Shown here piece by piece: positions 24,763 to 33,476 of a stretch of DNA of 37,964 bases. The stretch's first letter is position 1; the number at the start of each line of letters is the position of its first letter. The notes under the pieces were generated by a model. That model was not told the origin of the DNA and ran no database searches. It saw nothing but the letters and a program-made list of their open reading frames with translations. The stretch is from Deltaproteobacteria bacterium. GTDB lineage: Bacteria; Desulfobacterota; Desulfobacteria; Desulfobacterales; C00003060. The stretch spans positions 1 through 37,964 of the forward strand of contig JAFDKF010000055.1 in assembly GCA_019307135.1 (NCBI GenBank), written 5' to 3'. The position numbers and the translations under genes are program-made.

Positions 24763-24800
24763 TTCGCCATAGCGTCAGCTACGACGGCTGAATTGCAACC
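24763..24800. repeat. Dispersed word (gccgacttcgccatagcg...acgacggctga)
   Basis: An inverted relative is at 32181-32219. The gap 24622-24891 also has a ccgcctgcca/tggcgggcag mosaic and a gtgggggttctgtcccccac hairpin (24870-24889). No gene seen. Confidence 0.55.
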
Positions 24801-24891
24801 TTCCTGCGACCCAGGCGTTGGCAGGCGGGGAGGGGGCACGCTACCTGGGTATTACATGTACCTGTAGCGTGGGGGTTCTGTCCCCCACAAA

Positions 24892-25494
24892 ATGGAGTTG
24901 GAAATGGAGACAGTTGAAGATACGGTCGCGCAAGAAAAGGCCGCTCTTCTCAAAAAGGTGCGCGACGACTTGCATGAAGCCCTGACGGCTGTTCAGGAGA
25001 ACAGGGCCTCCTCCGAAGAACTGTTGATCCAAACACAGGCCAGGCAGAACAACATACTGGAGCTGCTTAACGACCATGTGCGCCGACTTGAGAATGAAAT
25101 GGCCCACCTCAATCAGGAGGTTCAAAGCCTGAGGGGAAAGTTTGAAGGCGCCCTTAAAGAAAAGGGCGAGGCAGAGAAAAAGGCTGAAACGGCTCTCAAA
25201 GAAAAGGCCGTGGCAGAGGAGAAAGTCGAAACGACTCTTGCGGAAAAGACCGCCGCAGAAAAGAGTGCCCAAATCGCTCTTAAGGAAAAAGCCGCCGCAG
25301 AAGAGAAACTTGCCAGGCTTCACGAAGAGAATGCCGCAGCTATTAATGAGCTCAATATGAAAACATCATCCCTGAGGGATGAGCTGGACAAGGCTCTCTC
25401 TCTTAGCGAGAAAGCTGTAGGAGAAAAGGAAGCGGCGGAAGAGAAACTTGCCAGGCTACAAGAAAACTGGGAAAAGTATGTTGCTGGTAGCTAA
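24892..25494 (+). CDS. Coiled-coil protein 1 of the inter-actin block
   Basis: Up to 200 residues, helical throughout. Residues about 85-150 have the repeat KEKAxAEEK(V/L)ExxL (about five copies), typical of a long parallel coiled coil; the unit looks like recent in-gene duplication. Start either at 24892 or at an ATG at 24904 with GGAG 6 bases upstream; the latter has the better site. It overlaps the next coiled-coil gene by 17 bases. Mad clusters hold several such proteins between mamK and the second actin gene; I cannot assign a number. Confidence 0.7.
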   Translation: MELEMETVEDTVAQEKAALLKKVRDDLHEALTAVQENRASSEELLIQTQARQNNILELLNDHVRRLENEMAHLNQEVQSLRGKFEGALKEKGEAEKKAETALKEKAVAEEKVETTLAEKTAAEKSAQIALKEKAAAEEKLARLHEENAAAINELNMKTSSLRDELDKALSLSEKAVGEKEAAEEKLARLQENWEKYVAGS

Positions 25495-26521
25495 AGAAGA
25501 AAAAACCGTTCATCGAGAAATAGGCGAGCTAGAAGTGAAGCTCGATTTTTCAAAGAAAGAATTGAGGGCGCTGAAAGCGGAATTGAATGCCGCCACTTCG
25601 GATATTGAAGAAGAGAGTGCACGGCTGAAATCATTGAATGTGAACTTTGCGGTAACTGAAAAAGAGGTAGAAGACATACAAAGTGAACTTTTTCTGTTGA
25701 GCGAAAAACGCTCCGAGATAGACGATAGCGTATATCTTTTACAGCAAGAACTTGAGAGTATGGAGGCAGAATTAGAAGAGCTTATACATAAGAAGGGTAA
25801 TGTAAGCGGAAATATTGCCGAAGTCGAACTAAACATGCAGCAGGAATTGAATACGCTTGGCACTCTTGAAATGGAGATGCAAGAGATATTGCCCGCCGTT
25901 GAAAGGCGCGAGGCAGAAAAAGCAAGGATATCGGAAGAGATCTCGGACAAATTGTCAAGGACCTCTCTGGAAAGAGACAAGATTGAATCAGAATTGAACG
26001 ATCTCAATATAAGTTTTATGAGCCGCATAAATGAGCGCGACAGTATTAAGAAGCTTTGTTCTGAAAGAGAGGCGGGAATTGCCGGCCTGAAAGAGGAAAT
26101 AGCATTTCTTAGGCAGAAATGTTCCTTGCTTGAAGAAGTTAAAGTCCTGCAAAACAGGAGGAGTTCTTTGAAAGGTGATATTGAAACCCTGGAAAGTGAG
26201 GCAGAATCCACGGGTTTAAAAATGGAAGAGCGTCAAAAGTTGCTGGCTGATAAAGAAGAAGAATTCAACGGACTTTCCACCGCAAATGCCGACAGAAAAA
26301 ACTCAATCGCCTCTCTTGAAAAAGAAATCGGGGTATATGATGAAGTCATTTTAAAAGCTAAAAATGCCGAGGACAACGCCGCCGAGTCACATGGGCTAAA
26401 TGAGGAAGCGCTTTCAGGGGTGGAAAGATTGCTTGCTGATAATTGGAGGCTTGACAGTCAATTACGCTTGATGGATGAGAAAGCAAGTAGAATCGTCAAG
26501 ACTGTGGACAGCATGAAATGA
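25478..26521 (+). CDS. Coiled-coil protein 2 (SMC-like rod, no ATPase)
   Basis: About 347 residues, nearly all heptads rich in Glu/Lys/Leu/Ser; there is no Walker motif or globular domain. The ATG at 25478 lies inside the previous gene (17-base overlap) and the stop overlaps the next gene (ATGA), so three coiled-coil genes are translationally coupled. Length would give a rod of about 45 nm if fully helical. Likely cytoskeletal or spacer protein of the magnetosome chain. It could be mistaken for SMC/Rad50 rods, but lacks the heads. Confidence 0.72.
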   Translation: MLLVAKEEKTVHREIGELEVKLDFSKKELRALKAELNAATSDIEEESARLKSLNVNFAVTEKEVEDIQSELFLLSEKRSEIDDSVYLLQQELESMEAELEELIHKKGNVSGNIAEVELNMQQELNTLGTLEMEMQEILPAVERREAEKARISEEISDKLSRTSLERDKIESELNDLNISFMSRINERDSIKKLCSEREAGIAGLKEEIAFLRQKCSLLEEVKVLQNRRSSLKGDIETLESEAESTGLKMEERQKLLADKEEEFNGLSTANADRKNSIASLEKEIGVYDEVILKAKNAEDNAAESHGLNEEALSGVERLLADNWRLDSQLRLMDEKASRIVKTVDSMK

Positions 26522-27720
26522 AGAAATCCGCTGACAAAACAACGGAGCTAAAAAAGAAGGAAATACTGGATTTCGTAGGCAGGGTAAGCTCTTATCTGCA
26601 TGCGAAAAAGAAAAAGGAAATCCTTGCATTTGAGATAGTTAATAACAATAAGGAGGCAGAATATATTAGAGACAGAATCGCGATGGTGCGAGAACGACTT
26701 GACGAGAAGAGAAATGCCGTCAGGGAAATAGAACTCAGGCTGAGCGAACCCGGAAATAAGCTTGTTAGCCTTCAATATGAGAGGCAAGCAGCTAAGGATG
26801 AGTATGCCCGATTGAAAGATATTCAAAGGCATATTGAGAAGAACCCGGCGGTTTTAAAGGAGAAGAGATTGCAGGTTAAGGATCTCACTCAGGATGTCCG
26901 GAAAGCGTCCAAAAAACTTGAAGCGTTACAATCCGGACATCAAGAGGCGCTGGCCAGGAGAAATCAGGTTGAAGAGGAGATTAAAGTCCATAAAGCACGA
27001 GTCGGCACATTGGAAGAAGAAATCGGCGTGATGGCAGACACAAGGGATATCCTCAACGGAAGGATGCCGGAACGCATCGGGGTCGATGATTTCCCGGATT
27101 TCCAAAGTGACGATATAGAGGCGACTGTTCGCAAATATATTGCTGAGGTTAACGGAACAATAGATGGCATCGGCAATGAAATATCTGCGCTGAAGGTACA
27201 GATTGATGAAAGACGTATCGAGGAGGAAGCTCTTTCTCCGAAAAAAGCGAGGCTTCAAAGGAGGGTTGAAAAACTCGGCTCCTGCATAACCACAGATAAG
27301 GATACAGAGTCATTGACGGCTGAAGTGAGGAGTCTTGAGCAAAATTGCGATCGTCTTGGCCGTGAGATAAAGGTGAAGGGGGAAGAACTCAAGCACATTG
27401 AGGCTGGAATAACGGAACTTGAAAACGGCCTTAAACGTGAAAGAGAGCTTGAGAGCGCTTTTATGGAAAGGCTGGAATATCTCACTGCAAGAAAGCGTGA
27501 AATGGATGCCATCGAGAATATTGGAAATGAGATGGGAAGGCTTAAGAATGAGATTCAACGATTAAATGCGGAGGCGGAGGCCAATAAGAATTTCCAGGAT
27601 ATTACCGAGCAGGTAAAAGAAGCTGTCGAGACAATCAACAGGTCACTAAGATCTGCGGTTGAGGGATATAACCAAGTGTTTATGCAATTTGATCAGGCCG
27701 TGAACAGTTTAGTTGCATAG
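26518..27720 (+). CDS. Coiled-coil protein 3 (SMC-like rod, no ATPase)
   Basis: 400 residues. Two long coiled regions (about 10-185 and 225-390) separated by a break with Gly/Pro and aromatic residues (NGRMPERIGVDDFPDFQSDD, about 181-200), which is a likely hinge. Four-base overlap with the previous gene. Ends with a short hydrophobic tail (YNQVFMQFDQAVNSLVA). Probably a heterotypic partner of coiled-coil protein 2. Confidence 0.72.
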   Translation: MKKSADKTTELKKKEILDFVGRVSSYLHAKKKKEILAFEIVNNNKEAEYIRDRIAMVRERLDEKRNAVREIELRLSEPGNKLVSLQYERQAAKDEYARLKDIQRHIEKNPAVLKEKRLQVKDLTQDVRKASKKLEALQSGHQEALARRNQVEEEIKVHKARVGTLEEEIGVMADTRDILNGRMPERIGVDDFPDFQSDDIEATVRKYIAEVNGTIDGIGNEISALKVQIDERRIEEEALSPKKARLQRRVEKLGSCITTDKDTESLTAEVRSLEQNCDRLGREIKVKGEELKHIEAGITELENGLKRERELESAFMERLEYLTARKREMDAIENIGNEMGRLKNEIQRLNAEAEANKNFQDITEQVKEAVETINRSLRSAVEGYNQVFMQFDQAVNSLVA

Positions 27721-27797
27721 AAATTTCCATTTCTCAGACAGGATGAACAAGCCCGCCCTGGCGCGACACGGCTCCAATAATTTCTTAGGGAGGCAAA

Positions 27798-27874
27798 CCC
27801 GGTCTGGGCCAGGGATGGTCAGGATAAATAAAAATCACGTAAATCACGTAAATCATGTAAATCATGTCAAAAAA
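27798..27874. repeat. cccggtctgggccaggga + aaatcatgt repeat, copy 2
   Basis: Near-identical to 14388-14457, including the following A-run. Confidence 0.75.
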
Positions 27875-27924
27875 GTTTCGCCGAAGGGCGGTAAGTTCAC
27901 AAACGAAAAAAAGGGGAGGGCATT

Positions 27925-29472
27925 ATGGAGCAGGAAAACATTGAAAGGACAGGTTTTTGGGGCTTTCCGGCGAAGGTGTTAAACGAAGCCGGTGGTGCTG
28001 TTGTATATGCATATGATGTGGGCGCCGGTGCAGTTGACAAGATGGTGTCCACGGCAAAAAAGGCGGCTGTCTTGCCTGCTGCTCTGCCCAGAACAATAGC
28101 TGCTTTGCCTAAAACAGTAAAGGGTATATTTGCCGGGGGTCTTGAAGTCGCTAAGCCGAGCAAAAGTAAAATCATCGAGGCAAAGATCAAGGAACGGGAG
28201 AAGAAGATAAAAGACCTCTATTACGAGATCGGTAAGGAAGGGGCAAAGTCTTCGGAAGTTGAGGCCTTATTTGAACTTGAGCCCGTAAAAAAGCTGATTT
28301 CCGATGTCCGGGAATATGAAAAAGAGATCCAGAGACTGAAAAGCCGTGTCAGCGAGCTTGAAGAACAGGAGAAAGAAAAAGAAAAGGAACAAGAGAAAGA
28401 AAAAGCGCTGCGGAAGAAAAAGCTCGAAGAAAAGGCCAGGCTGGCTAAAGAAAAAGTTAGAATACGGGACGTGGAGGTGGTTAAGGCCGTCAAGTCAGCA
28501 ATAGAGAAGGCCTTAAGACACGGCGTATTTGAGTCGACCTCTGAGCGGGCTATATTCGACAAGATTGCCAATGACCTCCTTGATAGTGACATGGAGATCA
28601 AGGTATTGGCAGCCGCAGAGCTTGGCAAGATGAAAACGCAAGCTGCCGTGCCTGTACTTATTGAGGCAGTAAAATTCGATGATCCGTATCTTACCTCTGA
28701 GGTGATAAACGCACTCATTAACATAGGCGATTCCCGAGCGATCCCTTTATTTAAGGAAAAGGTTACGGCGCCCCACTACAGGGTGCGGGTTGCCAGTCTC
28801 AGGGGGCTGTATAAGCTGGCAGGTGATGAGGATGTAATGCCGGCGGTGACGGATGCTTTGAGGGATGAACACCCTGATGTGAGGAGGACAGGTGCTACGT
28901 TTATTGGCTGGAAGGATTATGCGCATGCAGGGCCGGGCCTTGTGCAATGTTTAAGGGACGAAGAGGAAAGGGTCAGGAAGGCGGCTATATCAGCACTTGC
29001 AAGCATCAGAGATAAGGCGGCAGTCCTTCCGTTAATCAGCCTATTGGGAGATAAAAACCTTGAAATGAGAAAAAAGGCACTTGATGCCGTAAAGATGATT
29101 ATTGGTGAAGAGATAACCTTTGATGTCGAGGCATCGGGAAAGGCATTGTCTGACGCGATCGATAACCTGAGGGCCTGGTGGCAGGAAAAGAGACTCTGCG
29201 TTGAGGTGGCGGAGCGTGGAGAAGCCGTTAAGCCCGAGGCTGAGGAAGCAGCAGCCAGGGTTGAAGCGGCTGACGAACGTCAGGCCGAGATAGAACGCGT
29301 CTGGGCGGAGGAAGAGCCGGCTCCTTCCGAGGAGCCCGAACCTACAGAGGAGCAGTTAAAAAGGATGCTCAAAGCAGAACTGATCTCCATGTGCAAGGAT
29401 CGTGGGGTTGAATGTGACGAGAGTCTTACAAAAGTAGAGATTATAGAACTTATCCTTGGGAAGAAGCAATAA
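27925..29472 (+). CDS. HEAT-repeat protein with amphipathic N-terminus and SAP/Rho-N-like C-terminus
   Basis: 515 residues. N-terminal 10-75 is Ala/Val/Gly-rich and weakly hydrophobic (LNEAGGAVVYAYDVGAGAVD), possibly membrane-associating. 80-180 coiled coil with an EKEKEKEQEKEK run. About 221-400: HEAT/PBS-lyase-type repeats (AAELGKMKTQAAVPVLIEAV, INIGDSRAIPLFKEKV, ASIRDKAAVLPLISLLGDKN). 430-470 acidic linker. 473-515 helix-extension-helix (LKRMLKAELISMCKDRGVEC ... VEIIELILGKKQ), like SAP or Rho-N nucleic-acid/protein modules. GGGGAGGG site before the ATG. A scaffold role is likely. A C-terminal module of nucleic-acid-binding type is odd in this setting. Confidence 0.78.
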   Translation: MEQENIERTGFWGFPAKVLNEAGGAVVYAYDVGAGAVDKMVSTAKKAAVLPAALPRTIAALPKTVKGIFAGGLEVAKPSKSKIIEAKIKEREKKIKDLYYEIGKEGAKSSEVEALFELEPVKKLISDVREYEKEIQRLKSRVSELEEQEKEKEKEQEKEKALRKKKLEEKARLAKEKVRIRDVEVVKAVKSAIEKALRHGVFESTSERAIFDKIANDLLDSDMEIKVLAAAELGKMKTQAAVPVLIEAVKFDDPYLTSEVINALINIGDSRAIPLFKEKVTAPHYRVRVASLRGLYKLAGDEDVMPAVTDALRDEHPDVRRTGATFIGWKDYAHAGPGLVQCLRDEEERVRKAAISALASIRDKAAVLPLISLLGDKNLEMRKKALDAVKMIIGEEITFDVEASGKALSDAIDNLRAWWQEKRLCVEVAERGEAVKPEAEEAAARVEAADERQAEIERVWAEEEPAPSEEPEPTEEQLKRMLKAELISMCKDRGVECDESLTKVEIIELILGKKQ

Positions 29473-29539
29473 AGTAAGTCTTCACGGAGTGTTGGAGTAA
29501 GAGATTATCTTGATAGTATAGCAATTTCCTTTTGCTGCC

Positions 29540-29785
29540 TTGTAAGCCCGCCTGCCATCGCCAGGCACAGCGGGCAGCGAAATCGCCAGCATTTTTGGCA
29601 ATGGCGGGCAGGTATTCGTCAAAGGGTTGCGGTTGCGCAGCTCGTTTCGGCCCGCCTGCCAGCGCCTCGTCGGGCAAGCGGTCGGCATAAAGCCGACCCT
29701 ACGTAGGGGCGGGTTTATCCCGCCCGGCTGGCAATGGCGGGCAGGTAGCCGTTGTGGGAGGGGCTTTCAGCCCCGATTGTCGCGA
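29540..29785. repeat. Mosaic of G/C hairpin repeats
   Basis: Several gcccgcctgcca/tggcgggcagg words, gcggtcggcataaagccgacccta (29678-29701, also 36107-36126) and gggcgggtttatcccgcccg (also 14227 and 36174). No gene in 29473-29817. Confidence 0.7.
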
Positions 29786-29817
29786 ACCGATAGACCGTAG
29801 ACGTTAACTTGAATGCT

Positions 29818-30387
29818 ATGGAAAGGCTTTCAAAAAACAGTGGCCCCTTGAAGATTGACACGGCAAATCTCAGCACCCAGGGAACAAAACTTATGGCAGA
29901 AGTGAAAAAGCTTGAGGAGGAAAACCATTCTCTGGCAAGACGCCTGAAAGACCTACAGCAGAAGGTTTATGAAAAGAGAAGAATAGCAAAGACAACCTCC
30001 AAAACGTCGGATGAACTAAAGGAAACTCTTGTGAGACTTATTTCAGAAGAAAAAACCCTTCAGAACGAAAACAGGTTCCTCAGCTCGGAGAAGGCAAAGC
30101 TCGCCCACATTCATAATGACGTTTCCAAAAGACTTGGCGCCGATATGTCCGCTCTTGAAGGCACGATCAAGGATATAGCATTCATGAAGGGTGAGATTGG
30201 GACATTGATAGAGAAAAAGGGGATGCTTGAAGCTGAAATACCGCTGAAATTCAGGGATGCGGACAATCTGGGAGAAAAGATCACCGGAACACTCAAAGCA
30301 CTGAACGATCTGCACGACAGGATGAAAGCCGTTGAAAGGAACGTTAAGCTCATTTATTACAAAAAGGGTAACTTCTCAATAACTTGA
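29818..30387 (+). CDS. Coiled-coil protein 4
   Basis: About 189 residues from the ATG at 29818 (a TTG three codons earlier is the alternative; neither has a good ribosome site). Helical throughout, with coiled heptads at about 25-80 and 90-185. The last residues and the stop are read from the start of a dispersed palindromic repeat (GNFSIT then stop), so the original C-terminus may have been replaced. Function inferred only from position between the two actin genes. Confidence 0.65.
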   Translation: MERLSKNSGPLKIDTANLSTQGTKLMAEVKKLEEENHSLARRLKDLQQKVYEKRRIAKTTSKTSDELKETLVRLISEEKTLQNENRFLSSEKAKLAHIHNDVSKRLGADMSALEGTIKDIAFMKGEIGTLIEKKGMLEAEIPLKFRDADNLGEKITGTLKALNDLHDRMKAVERNVKLIYYKKGNFSIT

Positions 30388-30450
30388 GGTTTGCCCCCTC
30401 ACCCAAACCCTCTCCCCCCTGGGGAGAGGGCAGAGTGAGGGGAGAAGTTA
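30368..30450. repeat. Palindromic dispersed repeat, copy 2
   Basis: gtaacttctcaata ... ccccctcaccc ... gggagaggg ... gtgagggg agaagttac. Same element as 5237-5349. It separates coiled-coil genes 4 and 5 and supplies the stop of gene 4. Confidence 0.82.
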
Positions 30451-30465
30451 CAAAAAGGAGCATCT

Positions 30466-31299
30466 ATGACATCTACAGATGTTTTGGAAGAACAGAAGGA
30501 GGAGTCCATAGATGGGGCTGTTGGCAAAAGCCTGTCGGATACGGATGAGCAGGCAAAAGATGCATTGGAAGAAGATGCTCCTGCAATATCAGCATCCGAA
30601 TCCGGTATGATGGAGGAAGCCATCATGCCGGAAATCAGGGGGCTTGAGATCCTGAAGGAAGGCACCTACGCGGTTGATGTTGAAAAGACGATCACCCAGA
30701 TGTACGGGGTTATAAAAAACATGGAGGCGCAACTTCAAAAGGTTCTGGCAATAAACGCCGAGCTTGAAAAGGATCTCGATGCCTCAAAAGACATGATCGC
30801 TGAATTGAAATTGTCAAGGTCTCAACTTGAGAACACCATCGCTCGCATGGAAGAGAAAATGCCTTCCAAGAGAGAGCTTCAGATCGAAATCGACCACCTA
30901 ATAGAGGAAAGAAATGCCGCTCAAACCGATATCCGGGACATGAAGTTAAGGCTGGAAAGAATGGAGGAAATAGCTGTCCGATACCAGGACCGGATTACCG
31001 GCTTAGAGGAGGAGAAAAGAGACGCCGTTGCTGAAATAAACTTCCTCGAGTCGCAGGTGAACTCTGTTGCCGAAAGGACCGGCAGATACGAAAACGAGAT
31101 AAATGTGCTGAGAGGCGAGAAACTTGCTCATATTGAAAAGATAAAATCCCTTAATGAAGAACTCAATGAAACGCTCGGGGAAAAGTACAGGCTTTTCAAA
31201 GAGGTGAAAGAGACAAAGCATGCGATGGAAGAAATTCGTTCCGCACTCGTCAAGGCCAAGCTTCAAGCAAAAAAGTCTTTCTACAAGACAAACCAGTGA
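30466..31299 (+). CDS. Coiled-coil protein 5 with acidic N-terminus
   Basis: 277 residues. 1-55 acidic and probably disordered (LEEQKEESIDGAV, DALEEDAPAISASESGMMEE); 70-265 coiled coil with a basic end (VKAKLQAKKSFYK). AAAAAGGAGC site. An acidic disordered head plus rod resembles the N-terminal tail of the Mad28-like actin at 32286. No enzyme motif. Confidence 0.7.
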   Translation: MTSTDVLEEQKEESIDGAVGKSLSDTDEQAKDALEEDAPAISASESGMMEEAIMPEIRGLEILKEGTYAVDVEKTITQMYGVIKNMEAQLQKVLAINAELEKDLDASKDMIAELKLSRSQLENTIARMEEKMPSKRELQIEIDHLIEERNAAQTDIRDMKLRLERMEEIAVRYQDRITGLEEEKRDAVAEINFLESQVNSVAERTGRYENEINVLRGEKLAHIEKIKSLNEELNETLGEKYRLFKEVKETKHAMEEIRSALVKAKLQAKKSFYKTNQ

Positions 31300-31358
31300 G
31301 CAGTGAGCAGTGATCATTTATCAATGACCAATGACCAATGACCAATGACCAATGACAA
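31296..31358. repeat. Word-like repeat (gcagtga, ccaatga)
   Basis: Three gcagtga units followed by four or five atgacca units between two coiled-coil genes. Confidence 0.75.
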
Positions 31359-31372
31359 GGTGAAGATAGAGA

Positions 31373-31966
31373 ATGGAAGATGCAAAAGAAAGACACGACG
31401 TGCCCGAACAGGTGACCATAGAAGATGACGACCATGAGAAAACAATGGAGGAAGGCAATGAGTTGCGTGAACTCGAAAACGTGAAAGAGCTTTTGGGAGC
31501 GGAAAATGAGAGCTATAAGAAAGAGATAGAGAAGCTGACGGCAGAAATTGAGGAGATAAACATTTCCGTATTGTCAGCCGGAGAGCTCAGGGCATCATAC
31601 GAGGAGAGAAGAAAAGAATATTACGGTAATATCGAAAAACTCAAGTCGGAAAACGAATCGTTAATCGGAGACATCAGCAATATCAAGCTAAAGATAAAGG
31701 CTGACAGAGACGATGAAGAGGCCGTTTTGAGTTTAAGAGATTCTCTGATTGATGAACTTAATAATATGAAGAATGAAAAGGATCTTATAGTTAGGAGGCT
31801 GGATGATTTAAAAAAAGGAATAAGAGAGATTTGCACTGATGAGGAACGGAATCTGCCACATCTGAAGGAGTATGATGAAATGCTTAAAAAGGCATATAAT
31901 GTATTTAAAGAGGTCGAAAACAGGATGGAGGTTTCCTTGAAGCTAAGGCAGAAAGGTAATTATTAA
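31373..31966 (+). CDS. Coiled-coil protein 6
   Basis: 197 residues. An acidic first 35 residues (VTIEDDDHEKTMEEGNE), then coiled heptads to about 180, with a less regular tail (EERNLPHLKEYDEMLKKAYN). Last member of the coiled-coil run before the second actin gene. Not recognised beyond that. Confidence 0.68.
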   Translation: MEDAKERHDVPEQVTIEDDDHEKTMEEGNELRELENVKELLGAENESYKKEIEKLTAEIEEINISVLSAGELRASYEERRKEYYGNIEKLKSENESLIGDISNIKLKIKADRDDEEAVLSLRDSLIDELNNMKNEKDLIVRRLDDLKKGIREICTDEERNLPHLKEYDEMLKKAYNVFKEVENRMEVSLKLRQKGNY

Positions 31967-32116
31967 AGAGCCTACACCTGATGAGACGCTTAGAATATTG
32001 AAAGGCATCTCCATCCATCACTCCAATACTCCAATTGGGGCGAAGTCCCTGAGGTTAAAAAGATAAAAAAATGGGGCATCTTTCATTACAGACAAAAAGT
32101 AGTTGACACTTTTCAC

Positions 32117-32231
32117 TGTCATTTCGAGGAGTGAAACGACGAGAAATCTTATAAACCAAACGCTAAAAGACTTCTCGCTTTCAGCCGTCGTAGCCGAAGC
32201 TACTATGGCGAAGTCGGCTCGCTCGAAATGA
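32117..32231. repeat. Inverted repeat gtcatttcgag ... ctcgaaatgac
   Basis: Arms gtcatttcgagg (32118) and gctcgaaatgac (32220-32231), inner arms gagaaatct/agacttctc, enclosing a word shared with 24763-24800. No gene seen in 31967-32285. Confidence 0.7.
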
Positions 32232-32285
32232 CAAAAAAGCGTAAACTGACAAATGAAGGATGCCAAAAATGGGAGGTAAGAAACA

Positions 32286-33470
32286 ATGGCGGACGAAAGA
32301 GACTTTCTGAGTGAACAAAGAGAGCGTTTCGAGACATTTAAGGGTCAGGCTCTTGGTGGAGATACTCAATCGACGGGAGAAAGCGACGAAAAAGCGGACG
32401 AGCAGATTGAAAAGGCAAAGGAAGCCTCGGAGAAACCCGTAATGGCCGAGGAAAAAGAGATTGGGGAAGGCGCGGAAAGCCCGAAGGGGCCGGTGGGTCT
32501 GGACATAGGCACCAGTCACATCGTAGCAGCGCAAGAGAAGGGGACCCACATTCATGCGGTTAAACAGTTGAATGCGTTTTTCACGGTTCCCAAATCAAAA
32601 TTTTCCAGGAGCATTCTTAACAAGAATCAGGTCATGTATTACGAACGAGAGAACTCGTTTTACGTCATCGGCTACTCGGCCGAAAGTTTTGCAAACATGT
32701 TCAATATGAATAACAGGAAGCCCATAAAGGGAGGGCTTTTGAGTTCGGACGAAGAGGAGGGCTTGAGTGTCATCCAGGCCATAGTGAATACACTTATTGG
32801 GAAACCCAGGAATTTTGGTGAACCATTATGCTTTGTCATCCCGGGTGAGCCCTTTGATGGAAGAGACTCCGTAGTGTATCACGAGTCGGTGATCAATAGG
32901 TTTGTCGGCGGCATGGGATATTCCCCCATCTCCATAAACGAAGGGATGGCTGTAGTAATGTCGGAGCTTTCGGCCGATGACTATACGGGCATAGGGATAA
33001 GCATGGGTGGAGGAATGTGCAATGTCTGCCTCTCCTATCTCTCTTTTCCCGTAATTACTTACAGTATTCAGACGGCGGGCGATTATGTCGATTCAATGAC
33101 CGGAAGAGCCGTGGGAGAACCTGCCACAAAGATAAAGGGGATAAAAGAACAGGAGCTGGACCTTACAAAAGAACCGAAAGACAGAATAATGACGGCACTG
33201 CATATCTTTTATGAAGAACTGATTTTCAGGCTGCTCCAGAGCCTTCAACGAGTTCTTACCTCCACGGACAAGATACCCAAGATCTCAAACCCTATACCGA
33301 TCATTTTGAGCGGCGGCACGGCAACGCCGAACGGATGCAAGGAGAGTTTTGAAAAGGTCCTCAGGAGTATTAAGCTTCCTGTCGAGATATCCGGGGTGCG
33401 GCTTGCCGGAGACCCACTTAATGCACCTGCCAAAGGCGCCTTGATAATGGCGATGACAGAGGCGGGATAA
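32286..33470 (+). CDS. mad28: Mad28-type actin-like protein
   Basis: 394 residues. About 68 residues of acidic, disordered head, then an actin/MreB fold: phosphate-1 VGLDIGTSHIVAA (70-82), adenosine loop PIILSGGTATPNG, C-terminal NAPAKGALIM. The phosphate-2 loop reads GIGISMGGGMCN (235-246), where actins and MamK have an Asp (DIGAGT); here it is Ser. A second actin gene near mamK, at the end of the mad block, is the Mad28 setting. GGGAGG site before the ATG. Catalysis or Mg2+ binding may be altered, so it may form slow or static filaments, or co-polymerise with MamK. Confidence 0.85.
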   Translation: MADERDFLSEQRERFETFKGQALGGDTQSTGESDEKADEQIEKAKEASEKPVMAEEKEIGEGAESPKGPVGLDIGTSHIVAAQEKGTHIHAVKQLNAFFTVPKSKFSRSILNKNQVMYYERENSFYVIGYSAESFANMFNMNNRKPIKGGLLSSDEEEGLSVIQAIVNTLIGKPRNFGEPLCFVIPGEPFDGRDSVVYHESVINRFVGGMGYSPISINEGMAVVMSELSADDYTGIGISMGGGMCNVCLSYLSFPVITYSIQTAGDYVDSMTGRAVGEPATKIKGIKEQELDLTKEPKDRIMTALHIFYEELIFRLLQSLQRVLTSTDKIPKISNPIPIILSGGTATPNGCKESFEKVLRSIKLPVEISGVRLAGDPLNAPAKGALIMAMTEAG

Positions 33471-33476
33471 GGTTGA

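Noticed and set aside
25510..26211. 233-residue minus-strand Ser/Leu-rich frame
   Set aside because: Antisense of Glu/Lys-rich coiled-coil codons, which generate Ser/Leu/Phe-rich shadows.
25478..27720. SMC or Rad50 ATPase
   Set aside because: Long coiled coils only; no Walker A, Walker B or signature motif in either gene.
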